Shown: positions 47,270-56,274 of the stretch, in pieces | How positions within the stretch are numbered: the stretch's first letter is position 1 | How the letters are laid out: every line of letters begins with the position of its first letter | Source: Bacteroidales bacterium | GTDB taxonomy: Bacteria > Bacteroidota > Bacteroidia > Bacteroidales > UBA932 | NCBI GenBank assembly: GCA_024695285.1 | Contig: JAILIM010000093.1 | Span: 1-64,000 of the forward strand | DNA: 64,000 bases | Reading direction: 5' to 3' | Position numbers and translations under genes: made by a program | The notes under the pieces: generated by a model | The model's input: only the letters and a program-made list of their open reading frames with translations | What the model was told of the DNA's origin: nothing | Databases searched by the model: none

Positions 47270-49888
47270 CTATATCTTTACGATTGTGTGTGTGCCGTCG
47301 GCGCCGGCTCCCTTGATGCTGACGGAGTAAGCACCGGGGGCAAAATCCTTCACGTCAATGGACATGGGGAAGAAAGGAGATGCATCGTCGCTGCCGGAAT
47401 AGACCACGGAACCTATCTTGTTGGTGATAGTGACTTCGATCTTTCCTTGATCTGCGGGGCGGATGTTCAGTTTCGTAGTCACAGGGTTGGGATAGAGGTC
47501 CACGGAACGGGCCGGATCCTTGACGAATACGCGGAACATGAGGGAGTCGGATGCGCCTCTGGCGTCCGTGGCCTTGATTTTGGCTTCCGTGAGGCCAATA
47601 CCTATGGAAATAATGCGCAACGTCCCTTCCACGGGATTGAGATGGACCACGCCTGACGTAGAAGTGCTTAAAAAGTACTCCAGAGGCTCGCCGTCTTCGT
47701 CCGTGAACAGGTCTGAAAGAGCTTTTTCCCTTGTTTCTCCGACGCGGTTGAACAGTATGTTTTCTATCGCGTCCGAAGCTACGGGTGTGTGGTTCGGAAG
47801 CACCTCGATGGTAAATGTGCTCTTAGTAGCCATCCCGTATTTGTCGGTGGCGGTGATAGTAACCGTGCTGGTGCCGTAATCAGCATGCAGGGCATCCACG
47901 GTGCATTTCAGGACACTCTCCGACATGTACGACTGGAAAAAATCGGAATCGGACTGGATGTCCACGGTGAATTCGTGACCGTCGGGTTCTGAGACAGGGA
48001 TCTCAAAGGAACGCTTCTCGAATGCTTTGAAATGCAGGTCGAGGTTGTCCGGAATTTCAATCACCGGAGCCGCATTGGGACCGGTCCTGATTTCGGAAAT
48101 GGCTGACAATGCCGAGAAGTTGCCGGCATAGTCGTAGGCGGCCAGAGTAGAATAATAGACGGTTTCAAAACCGAAATCATCCATGGTCGTGGTGATTTCT
48201 GCACCTACTCCCAGTCTTTCGACTTCCACATCCTTGAAGCGTATGCCCTCAGGAAGCGCTGCAGGATTCAGGTTTTCGAGGACGCTGCGGTCTTGGCTGA
48301 CTATCATCCTGTAGCCGTATGCCTTAACCTCGTCCAGATCGGCAGTCACTTTCCAGGATGCGGTAATGAAGTTGGAGCGTGTGCTGTATTGAACGTCGGC
48401 AACAGGCTCTGGCGCAATCGTTCCGCCGTAGCTGAATGAACCCATTGCGTCTACCATGTAGCCAATTTTGCCCATATAGGGCGCCTTATTCTTGCTTGCA
48501 CCGCCAAGAAGGCGTTCGACGAGCATTTCGTTGGTGAAACCGGGGCCTCCGAAATGGGAAACGATAAGTGCCGCTACGCCGCTGACGTGCGGGCAGGCCA
48601 TGGAGGTGCCCTGAAAGCTTGCGTAGCCGTCTTTTGAGACGCAGCTCAGGATCGTAGGCCCTGCTTTGGCATCCCCGCCGGGGGCACAAATATCCACCCA
48701 GTCTCCGAAATTGGAATAATAAGCACGTGATCCTTTGGAACTGACGGCTCCGACTGCGATGACGTTTTCATATTCGGCAGGCCAGGCGTGCTGCCAGCCT
48801 TCATTGCCGGCGGCAAAGATTATTACTCCACCCTTCATCGGACTGTCCGGACGCTGTTCTCCGTTTTTATCACAGCCTGCATTCTTGATGAAATACTCCA
48901 TTGCAGTCCGGAACACTTTAAAATATGCCGTCCTGTCACCTCTGGATGCCTCTGACTCGTTTTCAAAGACATAGCCCCAACTGTTGCTGCTGATCACTGC
49001 ACCGTGGTCGGCAGCCCAGACCATAGCGTCTTCATCATTGCCGCCTATGGTCTTGGCTTCATCTTCCGGGTCCTTCATCATTATGGCGCAAGACATGATA
49101 CGGACGCCAGGCTCACCCTTGCGGCCGCCGGCAATGCCGCTGATTCCCAGTCCATTGTCGTTAGTGGCGGCAATTATTCCTGCGCAGTGTGTGCCGTGAT
49201 CCCCGGTGACTATGCCATAACCGACGTGGTCATTCACGAATGATTTGCTGCCGTTGGCTCCTGCGGGAATGGTGGCATCCTTGAGGTCTGGATGGTTCAG
49301 TTGTACGCCTTCATCCAAAACGGCCACGATTACGTCGTTGCGCCCGGCTGTAAAGCGCTCCCAGACCGGATAGACATTAACGTCAATGCCTTTGGAGTGG
49401 GTTGAGGACGGATTACCGTCATTGTAGAGCGACCACTGTTTATCGGACATCGGGTCGTTGAAAAAACCTGTTGCCTGTATTCTTCTTCTTGGGCCTGCGC
49501 ACACTACCCCGGGGATGCCGTAGAAGTCGTTGGTGGCCTTGGTTTCTGCTATCTCAGGATTGTATTTAATACGGTACCAGCGGTGCAGGCCAGCCTCGCG
49601 GTGGCGGGGCTCCCATTCTCCGGCATCAGGGAATACTCGTTCCGCTGAAGTGACTCCAAGGGTGGCAAAAGCAGAATTAAGGCCCGGGGATTTGGTCTCC
49701 AGGCTTCCTGCCTTAAATCCTTCTTCAATACGGGCAATCATTTCCTCGGAGAATTCTACGTAGAGTTCTCCAGGAATGGTTGCAGAAACGCGTTGTTCCT
49801 GATTGTCAGTTACTTTTGGCTCCGTCGGTGCCTGTATGGTGCATGATGCGACGGCCAGAAGAACCGTGAGCAAGCAAGTTTTTCGCAT
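47270..49888 (-). CDS. S8 subtilisin-like protease with T9SS type A sorting tail
   Basis: An 872-residue secreted serine protease. The catalytic triad is visible: Asp 192 (VAVLDEGVQLNHPDL), His 231 (GDHGTHCAG) and Ser near 429 (GTSMACPHVSGVAAL), with the oxyanion Asn in FAAGNEG. A prodomain-like region fills about residues 30-140. Fn3- and cadherin-like segments follow the catalytic domain (PEPVADVQYSTRSNF, VIEIPDNLDLHF). The last 75 residues (DLYPNPVTTKLNIRP ... PGAYSVSI) match a T9SS type A C-terminal domain. The N-terminus ends LAVASC, a lipobox-like site, an odd combination with a T9SS tail. The stop is 6 bp before the PorV-like gene. Confidence 0.9.
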   Translation of the reverse strand: MRKTCLLTVLLAVASCTIQAPTEPKVTDNQEQRVSATIPGELYVEFSEEMIARIEEGFKAGSLETKSPGLNSAFATLGVTSAERVFPDAGEWEPRHREAGLHRWYRIKYNPEIAETKATNDFYGIPGVVCAGPRRRIQATGFFNDPMSDKQWSLYNDGNPSSTHSKGIDVNVYPVWERFTAGRNDVIVAVLDEGVQLNHPDLKDATIPAGANGSKSFVNDHVGYGIVTGDHGTHCAGIIAATNDNGLGISGIAGGRKGEPGVRIMSCAIMMKDPEDEAKTIGGNDEDAMVWAADHGAVISSNSWGYVFENESEASRGDRTAYFKVFRTAMEYFIKNAGCDKNGEQRPDSPMKGGVIIFAAGNEGWQHAWPAEYENVIAVGAVSSKGSRAYYSNFGDWVDICAPGGDAKAGPTILSCVSKDGYASFQGTSMACPHVSGVAALIVSHFGGPGFTNEMLVERLLGGASKNKAPYMGKIGYMVDAMGSFSYGGTIAPEPVADVQYSTRSNFITASWKVTADLDEVKAYGYRMIVSQDRSVLENLNPAALPEGIRFKDVEVERLGVGAEITTTMDDFGFETVYYSTLAAYDYAGNFSALSAISEIRTGPNAAPVIEIPDNLDLHFKAFEKRSFEIPVSEPDGHEFTVDIQSDSDFFQSYMSESVLKCTVDALHADYGTSTVTITATDKYGMATKSTFTIEVLPNHTPVASDAIENILFNRVGETREKALSDLFTDEDGEPLEYFLSTSTSGVVHLNPVEGTLRIISIGIGLTEAKIKATDARGASDSLMFRVFVKDPARSVDLYPNPVTTKLNIRPADQGKIEVTITNKIGSVVYSGSDDASPFFPMSIDVKDFAPGAYSVSIKGAGADGTHTIVKI

Positions 49889-49894
49889 AGCGTA

Positions 49895-50593
49895 TTATTC
49901 GGCTGTGTGTGTTCCTATATATTCAAGTACTTTAAGGAGAGAGTCGGTCTTTCTCCACTTGATCTTTTCCTGTTTGATGAAACTGTTTGCGTCTTTCTTG
50001 TCTATGCCGGGCAGGTCGAGGATATCAGCCTTGCCCGCTCGGGTGAGACGGTTGTGGCAGTAGATGTAGGTGGTCACTTTCAGGGGGACCACCTTGCCGC
50101 GCATTTTGTTGTCCGAGACAACCTGAAGCCTTTCATTGAGTATGTTTATGTTGCCGCCGGTGTCGAGAGCCATGACGTTCAGTCCGTGCCTTGAGGATGT
50201 GGACACGGACACGCCGTAGCCTACCTCCACCTTGTTGTACTCATCCCAGTCCACTTCCACGCCTTCCAGGATGCTGCCGTAGTCGTTTTCGGCCAGGACC
50301 TTGTACATTGCGCCCCGGACTTTCACGTATACGTCTTCACCGACACGGGCGGTGAAAATGGATGCCATATCGGCCTTCATGACCTTGCCCTCGGAAATGT
50401 AGTGCAAGGACCCGTCTGCAATGCAGACATTGTAGCTACCCTCTGCTATCAGGGCTCCGCTGCTGGTCCTGACTGCCCCGGGCTCGAAATTCTCATAGAG
50501 ATAGGGCCAGGTCTCCCTGGGCTCGAAAGGAGTGATGGCGAATAGGGGAGTGAGAATGCAGATGCCTGCAAAAAGCAAAAGGATTTTTTTCAT
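49895..50593 (-). CDS. Uncharacterised exported protein
   Basis: A 232-residue protein with a signal peptide (MKKILLLFAGICILTPLFA). The rest is beta-rich with KVMKADMASIFTARVGEDVYVKV-like segments, split here as KVMKADMASIFTAR and VGEDVYVKV, and a charged helical C-terminus. I do not recognise the family. It is 6 bp upstream of the S8 protease gene and 76 bp downstream of the Calx-beta lipoprotein gene, with a hairpin between. Its position suggests a role linked to the protease or the SusCD system. Confidence 0.7.
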   Translation of the reverse strand: MKKILLLFAGICILTPLFAITPFEPRETWPYLYENFEPGAVRTSSGALIAEGSYNVCIADGSLHYISEGKVMKADMASIFTARVGEDVYVKVRGAMYKVLAENDYGSILEGVEVDWDEYNKVEVGYGVSVSTSSRHGLNVMALDTGGNINILNERLQVVSDNKMRGKVVPLKVTTYIYCHNRLTRAGKADILDLPGIDKKDANSFIKQEKIKWRKTDSLLKVLEYIGTHTAE

Positions 50594-50610
50594 TTTCTTC
50601 TTTTTTAATA

Positions 50611-50651
50611 AAAACCCGTCCCCGACCCAAAAGCGGTCGGGAGCGGGTTTT
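50611..50651 (-). terminator. Bidirectional-looking terminator after the Calx-beta lipoprotein gene
   Basis: AAAACCCGTCCCCGACC pairs with GGTCGGGAGCGGGTTTT with small bulges around a short A-rich loop. On the minus strand it ends in a T-run. It would separate the SusCD-lipoprotein part from the protease part, perhaps with partial readthrough. Confidence 0.75.
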
Positions 50652-50669
50652 CAATAGGGTTAATAATGC

Positions 50670-51509
50670 TTACTTTGTAAACACTGTGGTGTAACCGGCG
50701 TTAGCCCATAGATAATTGGCGTACTGTCCGGCTGTAATAAGCATGTTCCAAACACCGAAAGTGATACCTGCTGCAGTAACAGTGGCATTGATGGGAGCCC
50801 ATGCCCATTGTCCGTCGGCGTTTAATCCAAGAATAGGGAGGAGACCGTAACCATAGGCAGAAGCATCCATAACAACCTGCTTTGGGGCGAATGACATAGT
50901 AGCAGAGTTGGTCGCTGCGTCGAATGCAATCGTGCCTTGGAGGGCCTCGCCGCCGCCCCAGAGGTTGATGAGGGCCACGGTGGTATCGTCGATCTTCTTG
51001 AACTGAGCCTTGTAGGGATCTCCGTCAGGTGTGTCACCGTCATAGTCCTGTGCAGTCCAGGTGCCTTCGACGAAAACCCAGTCAACGGGGATGTCATTGT
51101 CGAGGATGGTCATAGAGAAAGACTTCACGGCACCGATTTCGGCTCCGTTGGCTTCCTTGAGATCAAGCTTGAGACCAGCATTGCCGAGGTACTCGCCAGG
51201 GTGGTTGATGATTTCGAACTCGAGGGTCTTGGAACCGCTTTCGTCGAACTGGATAACACCGCTGTTGTCGGCAAGCTTGTAGTGCTTGCCGGCCACTGCG
51301 TCACCAGTAAGGGTGTAGGTGACGGTGGTGGGACCGGTCAGATTGCAGGCAATGACATCGACAGTCACCTTGCCGGCATCTTCCTTAACATTGGCGGACT
51401 TTGAACTGAGCACCACGAATGGCACCCTTTTGTATTCCATCTTGTTGTTGCAGGAAGCAAGACTAAGAAGGGCTGCAGCGCAAATAAATACTTTATAGAT
51501 AGTTTTCAT
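50670..51509 (-). CDS. Calx-beta domain lipoprotein of the SusCD locus
   Basis: A 279-residue surface lipoprotein candidate (signal ending LLSLASC, Cys 20). The N-terminal half has the Calx-beta pattern: SANVKEDAGKVTVDV, GDAVAGKHYKL, GVIQFDESGSKTLEFEI and the closing SMTILDND. The C-terminal half is Trp/Gly-rich and unassigned. It takes the usual place of a SusE/SusF-like binding lipoprotein directly after susD (18-bp gap). Confidence 0.8.
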   Translation of the reverse strand: MKTIYKVFICAAALLSLASCNNKMEYKRVPFVVLSSKSANVKEDAGKVTVDVIACNLTGPTTVTYTLTGDAVAGKHYKLADNSGVIQFDESGSKTLEFEIINHPGEYLGNAGLKLDLKEANGAEIGAVKSFSMTILDNDIPVDWVFVEGTWTAQDYDGDTPDGDPYKAQFKKIDDTTVALINLWGGGEALQGTIAFDAATNSATMSFAPKQVVMDASAYGYGLLPILGLNADGQWAWAPINATVTAAGITFGVWNMLITAGQYANYLWANAGYTTVFTK

Positions 51510-51527
51510 TTCCTTGCTGTTTTAAGA

Positions 51528-53027
51528 TTATTCGGTAGCATAGCCTTTGTTTTGGACGAGATTCTTGTTGATCTTCATCTCGTGAGAAGGGATAGGCCAC
51601 TGGAAGTGGTAGTCGTCGGCCTTGAAGACCTTGCCGTCATAAACGTCGCCGCTGTTGAGGACAACCTCGGCGCCTGCCTGCATGGGACGTCCGTTGTAGC
51701 CGATGCCCCAGCGCTTCATGCAAGTCATGCGGTAACCTTCACCGATCATCTCCCTCAGCCACTCCTTGCGGATGTTATCGACGGTGGCCTCGCTCTGCTG
51801 GGCACCACGTGCGGCCTGGAGGGCGTTGAGGTCAGCCTTTGCAGCTGCGGTATTGCCGGATGCCTGCTCGGCCTCGGCGGCAATCAGGTACTGCTCGCTG
51901 ATGAGGAAAGGCTTGGGAGCCTGACGGCCGTTCCTGAGGGCGGAAGTGAGAGCAGGGTTGCCCCAATACTTCGTGAACACATAGAACTGGCCCTGATAGA
52001 AGGAACCGTTGGTAAGGACCCACTCGTGGTTGTCGAACCATGCGGTGAAGCGGAGGTCGCCTCCCTCATACGCGTCGATAACGGTCTTGGTAGGGATGTA
52101 GTAAGGCCTGAATACCTTTTCCTTCTTGTCGTCTGCCTGATAGAAAGTGTAGGGATTGTTGCTGTTGGTGCCTTCGGAAAGGCTGGCAAACACCTGGTAG
52201 ATAGGCTCGGTGCCTTCGTCGTTGACATACTCCTTCTGCATTGCCTCGGCAGTTGCTGCGAGAGTGTACACACCCGGATCAATCAGCTTGTGGGCATATT
52301 CGGCAGCCTTTGCATAGTTGGCAATGTCGAGATAGTAACGGGCATAGAGAGCGTTGACTGCGTCGATGCTGGGCCTGTCCTTGCGGGGCTCACCCTTGAC
52401 GTCCTTAAGAAGCTCTGCAGCCTGGTCGAGGTCAGCCTTGATCTGGTCGTAGACGGCCTGGACGGTTGCACGGGCGGGCTTCTCCTGCTGGTCGTACTTA
52501 ATCACCAGAGGGACGCAGAGGTCGGTTGCTGCGGAAGCTGCCTTGTAGGCCTTTCCAAACTGACGGGCGAGGCTAAGGTAGCTGGCTGCACGGAGGAAGT
52601 AGGCTTCGCCCTTGACAACCTGTGTGTCGGCCTTGATTTCATCGTCGACGTCATCGGCGGCAGCGATGAAGATATTGTAGTTCTTGATAGCGCTGTAGTT
52701 GGCGCTCCAGAAGTCCTCCACATAGTAGTCGCTGGAGGTGAAGTTGTAGTCGGTCTTGTGGATGCCGCCGTAGTTGTTGCCATAGTCGATGAGTGCGTTG
52801 AAGCAGTCCATCATGACTTCGCTGGCAATGGTGTACTCACCCATCTGGCATGATCTATAGGAACCGAGCAAGCCGTTCTCGAGTGCGGTGAGGTTGGACT
52901 TGGTCTGGATCAGACGGGCGTCCTCATCGTAAGCGATGGAGCTGATAGGATAGAGGTCCAGGTTGCAGGAAACAAACAGGGAGACTGAAGCGACAGCCGA
53001 AATGATGTATGTAAATATTCTTTTCAT
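51528..53027 (-). CDS. SusD/RagB family nutrient-binding lipoprotein
   Basis: A 499-residue lipoprotein (signal ending LFVSC, Cys 20) that forms the lid of a SusC channel. The start CNLDLYPISSI and the TPR-like helices (QVVKGEAYFLRAASYLSLARQ) are typical, as is the C-terminal WLREMIGEGYRMTCMKRWG. The specific ligand cannot be read from the sequence; the nearby protease hints at peptides (inference). It lies 12 bp after susC. Confidence 0.95.
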   Translation of the reverse strand: MKRIFTYIISAVASVSLFVSCNLDLYPISSIAYDEDARLIQTKSNLTALENGLLGSYRSCQMGEYTIASEVMMDCFNALIDYGNNYGGIHKTDYNFTSSDYYVEDFWSANYSAIKNYNIFIAAADDVDDEIKADTQVVKGEAYFLRAASYLSLARQFGKAYKAASAATDLCVPLVIKYDQQEKPARATVQAVYDQIKADLDQAAELLKDVKGEPRKDRPSIDAVNALYARYYLDIANYAKAAEYAHKLIDPGVYTLAATAEAMQKEYVNDEGTEPIYQVFASLSEGTNSNNPYTFYQADDKKEKVFRPYYIPTKTVIDAYEGGDLRFTAWFDNHEWVLTNGSFYQGQFYVFTKYWGNPALTSALRNGRQAPKPFLISEQYLIAAEAEQASGNTAAAKADLNALQAARGAQQSEATVDNIRKEWLREMIGEGYRMTCMKRWGIGYNGRPMQAGAEVVLNSGDVYDGKVFKADDYHFQWPIPSHEMKINKNLVQNKGYATE

Positions 53028-53039
53028 TGCTGCGATATT

Positions 53040-56000
53040 TTAGAAGGTGAACTCAAGACCGACGAGGTATTGCTTACTGTTACCCAGACGGCCGTAGGTC
53101 AGGTTACCGTCGATTTCCGGGTCAACACCAGTGTAGTTGGTGAAGGTCAGGAGGTTACGTCCGGTGAATGTGAGCTTGATGCTGTCGAAGAGCTTCTGTG
53201 CTTCAAGCCACTTGTTGGGGAGGGCGACGCCGACCTGGACATTCTTCAGGCGGAGGAAGGAGGCATCTTCATAGAGGTGGGTGTCGAACTGCATCACGTA
53301 GCCTTTGGTCCAGTCAGGATACTGGGCGTTCTTGTTGGTCGGAGTCCAGTAGTCGCTGACCATCTTGCTCTTGTTGTAGGATGCGTTCTGGTTGACGTTC
53401 TCGTAGAAGTAACGGTCGTTGTTGATGAGGGTCTTGCCGAGCACGTATGCGAAGTCCACTGCGAAGGAGAGGAACTTCCAGCCGCCGCGCAGACCGAAAC
53501 CACCCACGATGGGAGCGGAAAGCTGAAGGCCGGTGTTCTGCATGAGGGCGTCCTCATCATAGTCCTTGGTGGTCTTGTCCTTGGTGGTCACGTCAGGATC
53601 GTCGCCGGGCACATACCACATAGGGGCGCCGTCTTCAGGATCAACACCTGCGTAGATAGGGCAGTAGAACATCACAGGGAGGCCCTGGATGTAAGCGAGA
53701 CCGGAGGATGCCATGATCCAGCGATACCTCTGGAACTGCTCGTCCCAGGCTGCGTCGAAGAGCTCGGACACCTTCTCCTTGTTGTAGTTGAAGTTGGTGT
53801 TGAAACGCAGGTATGCATCAGGCTTCTGGATGATGTCGATGCCGAGGGTGATGTCGATACCGGTGTTCTTCAGTCCACCCACGTTGGCGGTCAGCTCGCT
53901 GAAGCCGCTGGTGTAGGGATAAGGAACATCCATCAACATGTCCTTGGTGGTCCTGTCGTAGAATTCGACCTCGAGGTCAATTGCGTCGAAGAAGCGGGCG
54001 CTTGCACCGATGGAAAGCAGGGACTGCTTCTCCCAGGTGAGGTCCTTGTTGGAAGGCTGGCCGACTGCCCATGCGTTGCCGTCGTTGTAGTTGGTCATCG
54101 TGCCGATGAGGGCAAGGTGGCTATAGTTACCGATTTCGGCGTTACCCTGGGTACCGTAGCTGGCCTTGAAGCTGGCGTTCTTAATCCAGTTGACATCCTT
54201 CATGAATCCTTCCTTGCTGATGTTCCAGCGGGCACCTGCAGACCAGAACAGAGCGTTGCGGACGTTCTTACCGAAACGGGAAGAAGAGTCGTTACGGATC
54301 GTTCCGTCAATGGTGTACTTGCCGGCATAGCTGTAGTCGGCGTGGCCGAAGAAGGAGAGGAACTTGCTGGCAGATGAAGATTCGCTCACGCTCTTGGAGT
54401 TCTGGGTACCCTGCTGGAGGATATTGAGACGGTCTTCGGTCTGGCCGGAGGAAGATGCGGAGAAATAATCGTACCAGTTGCTGATGCCTTCGTGACCGAC
54501 GAGCACTGAGAAGCGATGGTCATTGGCGATGGTGGTGCCGTACTCGATCGTGTTGGTGATCGTGTTGTTGGAGGTCATCTGTGCAGATTTGCCTCTAGCA
54601 CCGGTGCCGCTGCGGATCTTGCTGGAAGGGATGGACTGGCTGTTGCTGAAGTAGAACATCGTATCGGTACCGATCTGGGAACGGAACTTGAGGTTCCTGA
54701 TGGGCTCGATCTCAACGTAGGCGCCGCCGTTCAGGCCATAACGGTTGGTGACGGACGGGTAGGTCTCTATCCAATAATAAGGATTGTTGGTTCCGTTGGG
54801 GAACTTGTAGGGATAGAGCTTGCCGTCCTCGTCGTAGGCGGGGTGCAGAGGGTTGTACATATAGGACAGACCACCGGAAAGGTATGCACCTGCATCGTCG
54901 AAGGCTGCATTGTTCCAGTTGCTGTTCTGCTGGTTCTGGTCGCCGGAGAGGTTGAGGTTGATACCAACCTTGAGCCAGTCCTTCGGGTGTCCCTGGACGT
55001 TGGAACGGACGGTGTAGCGATCGTAGAAGTTGCCCACGGAAGTACCTCTCTGATGGAACTGGGAAGCACTGATGAGGTAGGCGACCTTTGCGCCACCGCC
55101 TTCGATGGTCACGTCGTTCTGGTACTGGGGATTGTTGAGCTGCTGGAAGATGGTATGCCACTTGGTGTTGGCGGTGTAGCCCTTGTCGGTGTAGTTGGCC
55201 TTGATCTGCTCGGCAGTGAATTTGCCGGTGCGGAGCCAGAGGTCTTTCAGTTCGTCGCCGGACATCATGTTGTTGTAGAACTGCTCGTTGGCGAGGGTTG
55301 AAATACCATACTGCGAACGGACGGTCACACGGGCCTTCGTATCATAGGAACCGGACTTGGTGGTCACGAAGACGACACCGTTAGCAGCACGGGCACCGTA
55401 GATGGAAGTGGAGGATGCGTCCTTGAGCACGGAGATGGAGAGAATGTCGTTAGGGTTCATCGCCATGATCGTGCGGCTGGAGGACGGGATACCGTCGATG
55501 ATGTAGAGCGGAGTGGTGCTGGAACCGAGGGAACCCATACCGTGGAGCTGCAGGGAAACGGAGTTATCACCTGCGATACCACCGGTGGTGAGAACACTCA
55601 AACCGGCCACCTGGCCCTGGAGGTTGTCGAGAGCAGATGCGGCCGGCGCGTTGCGGACCACATCGGAAGTCACGGTCGTGACTGAACCGACGAGGTTGCC
55701 GACCTTCTTTGCGGAACCATAACCAACAACGACAGCGTCACCGAGCACTTCTGCATCGGGGCGCAGGGAAACGTTAAGCTGGCTACGTCCGTTGAGCGCT
55801 ACTTCCTCCGTGATGTAACCGATGGAGGAGAAGATGAGCGTTGCGTTGGACGGGGCAGAAAAACTGAATGCTCCGTTCGCATCCGTGGTCGTACCGGTGC
55901 TGGTGCCCTTGACCTGAATGGCCGCGAAGGGGATGCCGTCACCGGTGGATGCATCTTTGACCGTACCCTTGAAACTGACGTTCTGAGCGGAGAGCGTCAC

Positions 56001-56048
56001 GCCAAGGAAAAGGAACAAAGCGCTGAAGAACAGTTTAGCTTTTTTCAT
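53040..56048 (-). CDS. SusC/RagA family TonB-dependent outer-membrane transporter
   Basis: A 1002-residue transporter. It has a signal peptide, a carboxypeptidase-regulatory-like domain at about residues 25-105 (VSFKGTVKDASTGDGIPFAA), the SusC plug signature (AVVVGYGSAKK near 127; PLYIIDGIPSS and NPNDILSISVLKDASSTSIYG) and a long beta-barrel ending GLEFTF. It works with the SusD protein encoded next to it. A TAAGTTTG element lies 50 bp upstream. It is the first gene of the minus-strand locus that runs to 46415. Confidence 0.96.
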   Translation of the reverse strand: MKKAKLFFSALFLFLGVTLSAQNVSFKGTVKDASTGDGIPFAAIQVKGTSTGTTTDANGAFSFSAPSNATLIFSSIGYITEEVALNGRSQLNVSLRPDAEVLGDAVVVGYGSAKKVGNLVGSVTTVTSDVVRNAPAASALDNLQGQVAGLSVLTTGGIAGDNSVSLQLHGMGSLGSSTTPLYIIDGIPSSSRTIMAMNPNDILSISVLKDASSTSIYGARAANGVVFVTTKSGSYDTKARVTVRSQYGISTLANEQFYNNMMSGDELKDLWLRTGKFTAEQIKANYTDKGYTANTKWHTIFQQLNNPQYQNDVTIEGGGAKVAYLISASQFHQRGTSVGNFYDRYTVRSNVQGHPKDWLKVGINLNLSGDQNQQNSNWNNAAFDDAGAYLSGGLSYMYNPLHPAYDEDGKLYPYKFPNGTNNPYYWIETYPSVTNRYGLNGGAYVEIEPIRNLKFRSQIGTDTMFYFSNSQSIPSSKIRSGTGARGKSAQMTSNNTITNTIEYGTTIANDHRFSVLVGHEGISNWYDYFSASSSGQTEDRLNILQQGTQNSKSVSESSSASKFLSFFGHADYSYAGKYTIDGTIRNDSSSRFGKNVRNALFWSAGARWNISKEGFMKDVNWIKNASFKASYGTQGNAEIGNYSHLALIGTMTNYNDGNAWAVGQPSNKDLTWEKQSLLSIGASARFFDAIDLEVEFYDRTTKDMLMDVPYPYTSGFSELTANVGGLKNTGIDITLGIDIIQKPDAYLRFNTNFNYNKEKVSELFDAAWDEQFQRYRWIMASSGLAYIQGLPVMFYCPIYAGVDPEDGAPMWYVPGDDPDVTTKDKTTKDYDEDALMQNTGLQLSAPIVGGFGLRGGWKFLSFAVDFAYVLGKTLINNDRYFYENVNQNASYNKSKMVSDYWTPTNKNAQYPDWTKGYVMQFDTHLYEDASFLRLKNVQVGVALPNKWLEAQKLFDSIKLTFTGRNLLTFTNYTGVDPEIDGNLTYGRLGNSKQYLVGLEFTF

Positions 56049-56097
56049 AAGCGTTACGTTAAATTAAACAAAAAATTATACTAACTAAGCTTTAGTT

Positions 56098-56105
56098 CAA
56101 ACTTA
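56098..56105 (-). promoter_or_regulatory. TAnnTTTG -7 element for the SusC-led operon
   Basis: TAAGTTTG on the minus strand, about 50 bp upstream of the susC ATG at 56048. Unlike most promoters in this window it leaves room for a real leader. Confidence 0.6.
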
Positions 56106-56194
56106 AAAGTACTAATGCAAATTAGGCCGCAAGGTCGGAATATTTTTTCACAATTCCAAATTTTTTATGCTCAAAATGCTGATTTAAAGACGCC

Positions 56195-56239
56195 AACTCG
56201 CATTTTCCGGCTGAAGGAAACGCGAGTTTTTAATTTTTT
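56195..56239 (+). terminator. Hairpin with plus-strand T-tract upstream of susC
   Basis: AACTCGC and GCGAGTT (56195-56201, 56222-56228) form a stem extended by TTTTCC/GGAAA, followed on the plus strand by T-rich sequence. No plus-strand gene precedes it, so it may end a small antisense RNA or simply lie in the 3' end of the aldo/keto reductase transcript. Confidence 0.45.
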
Positions 56240-56274
56240 AAATTAATACCTTAAAGAATTTAAAGCAAATTTCT

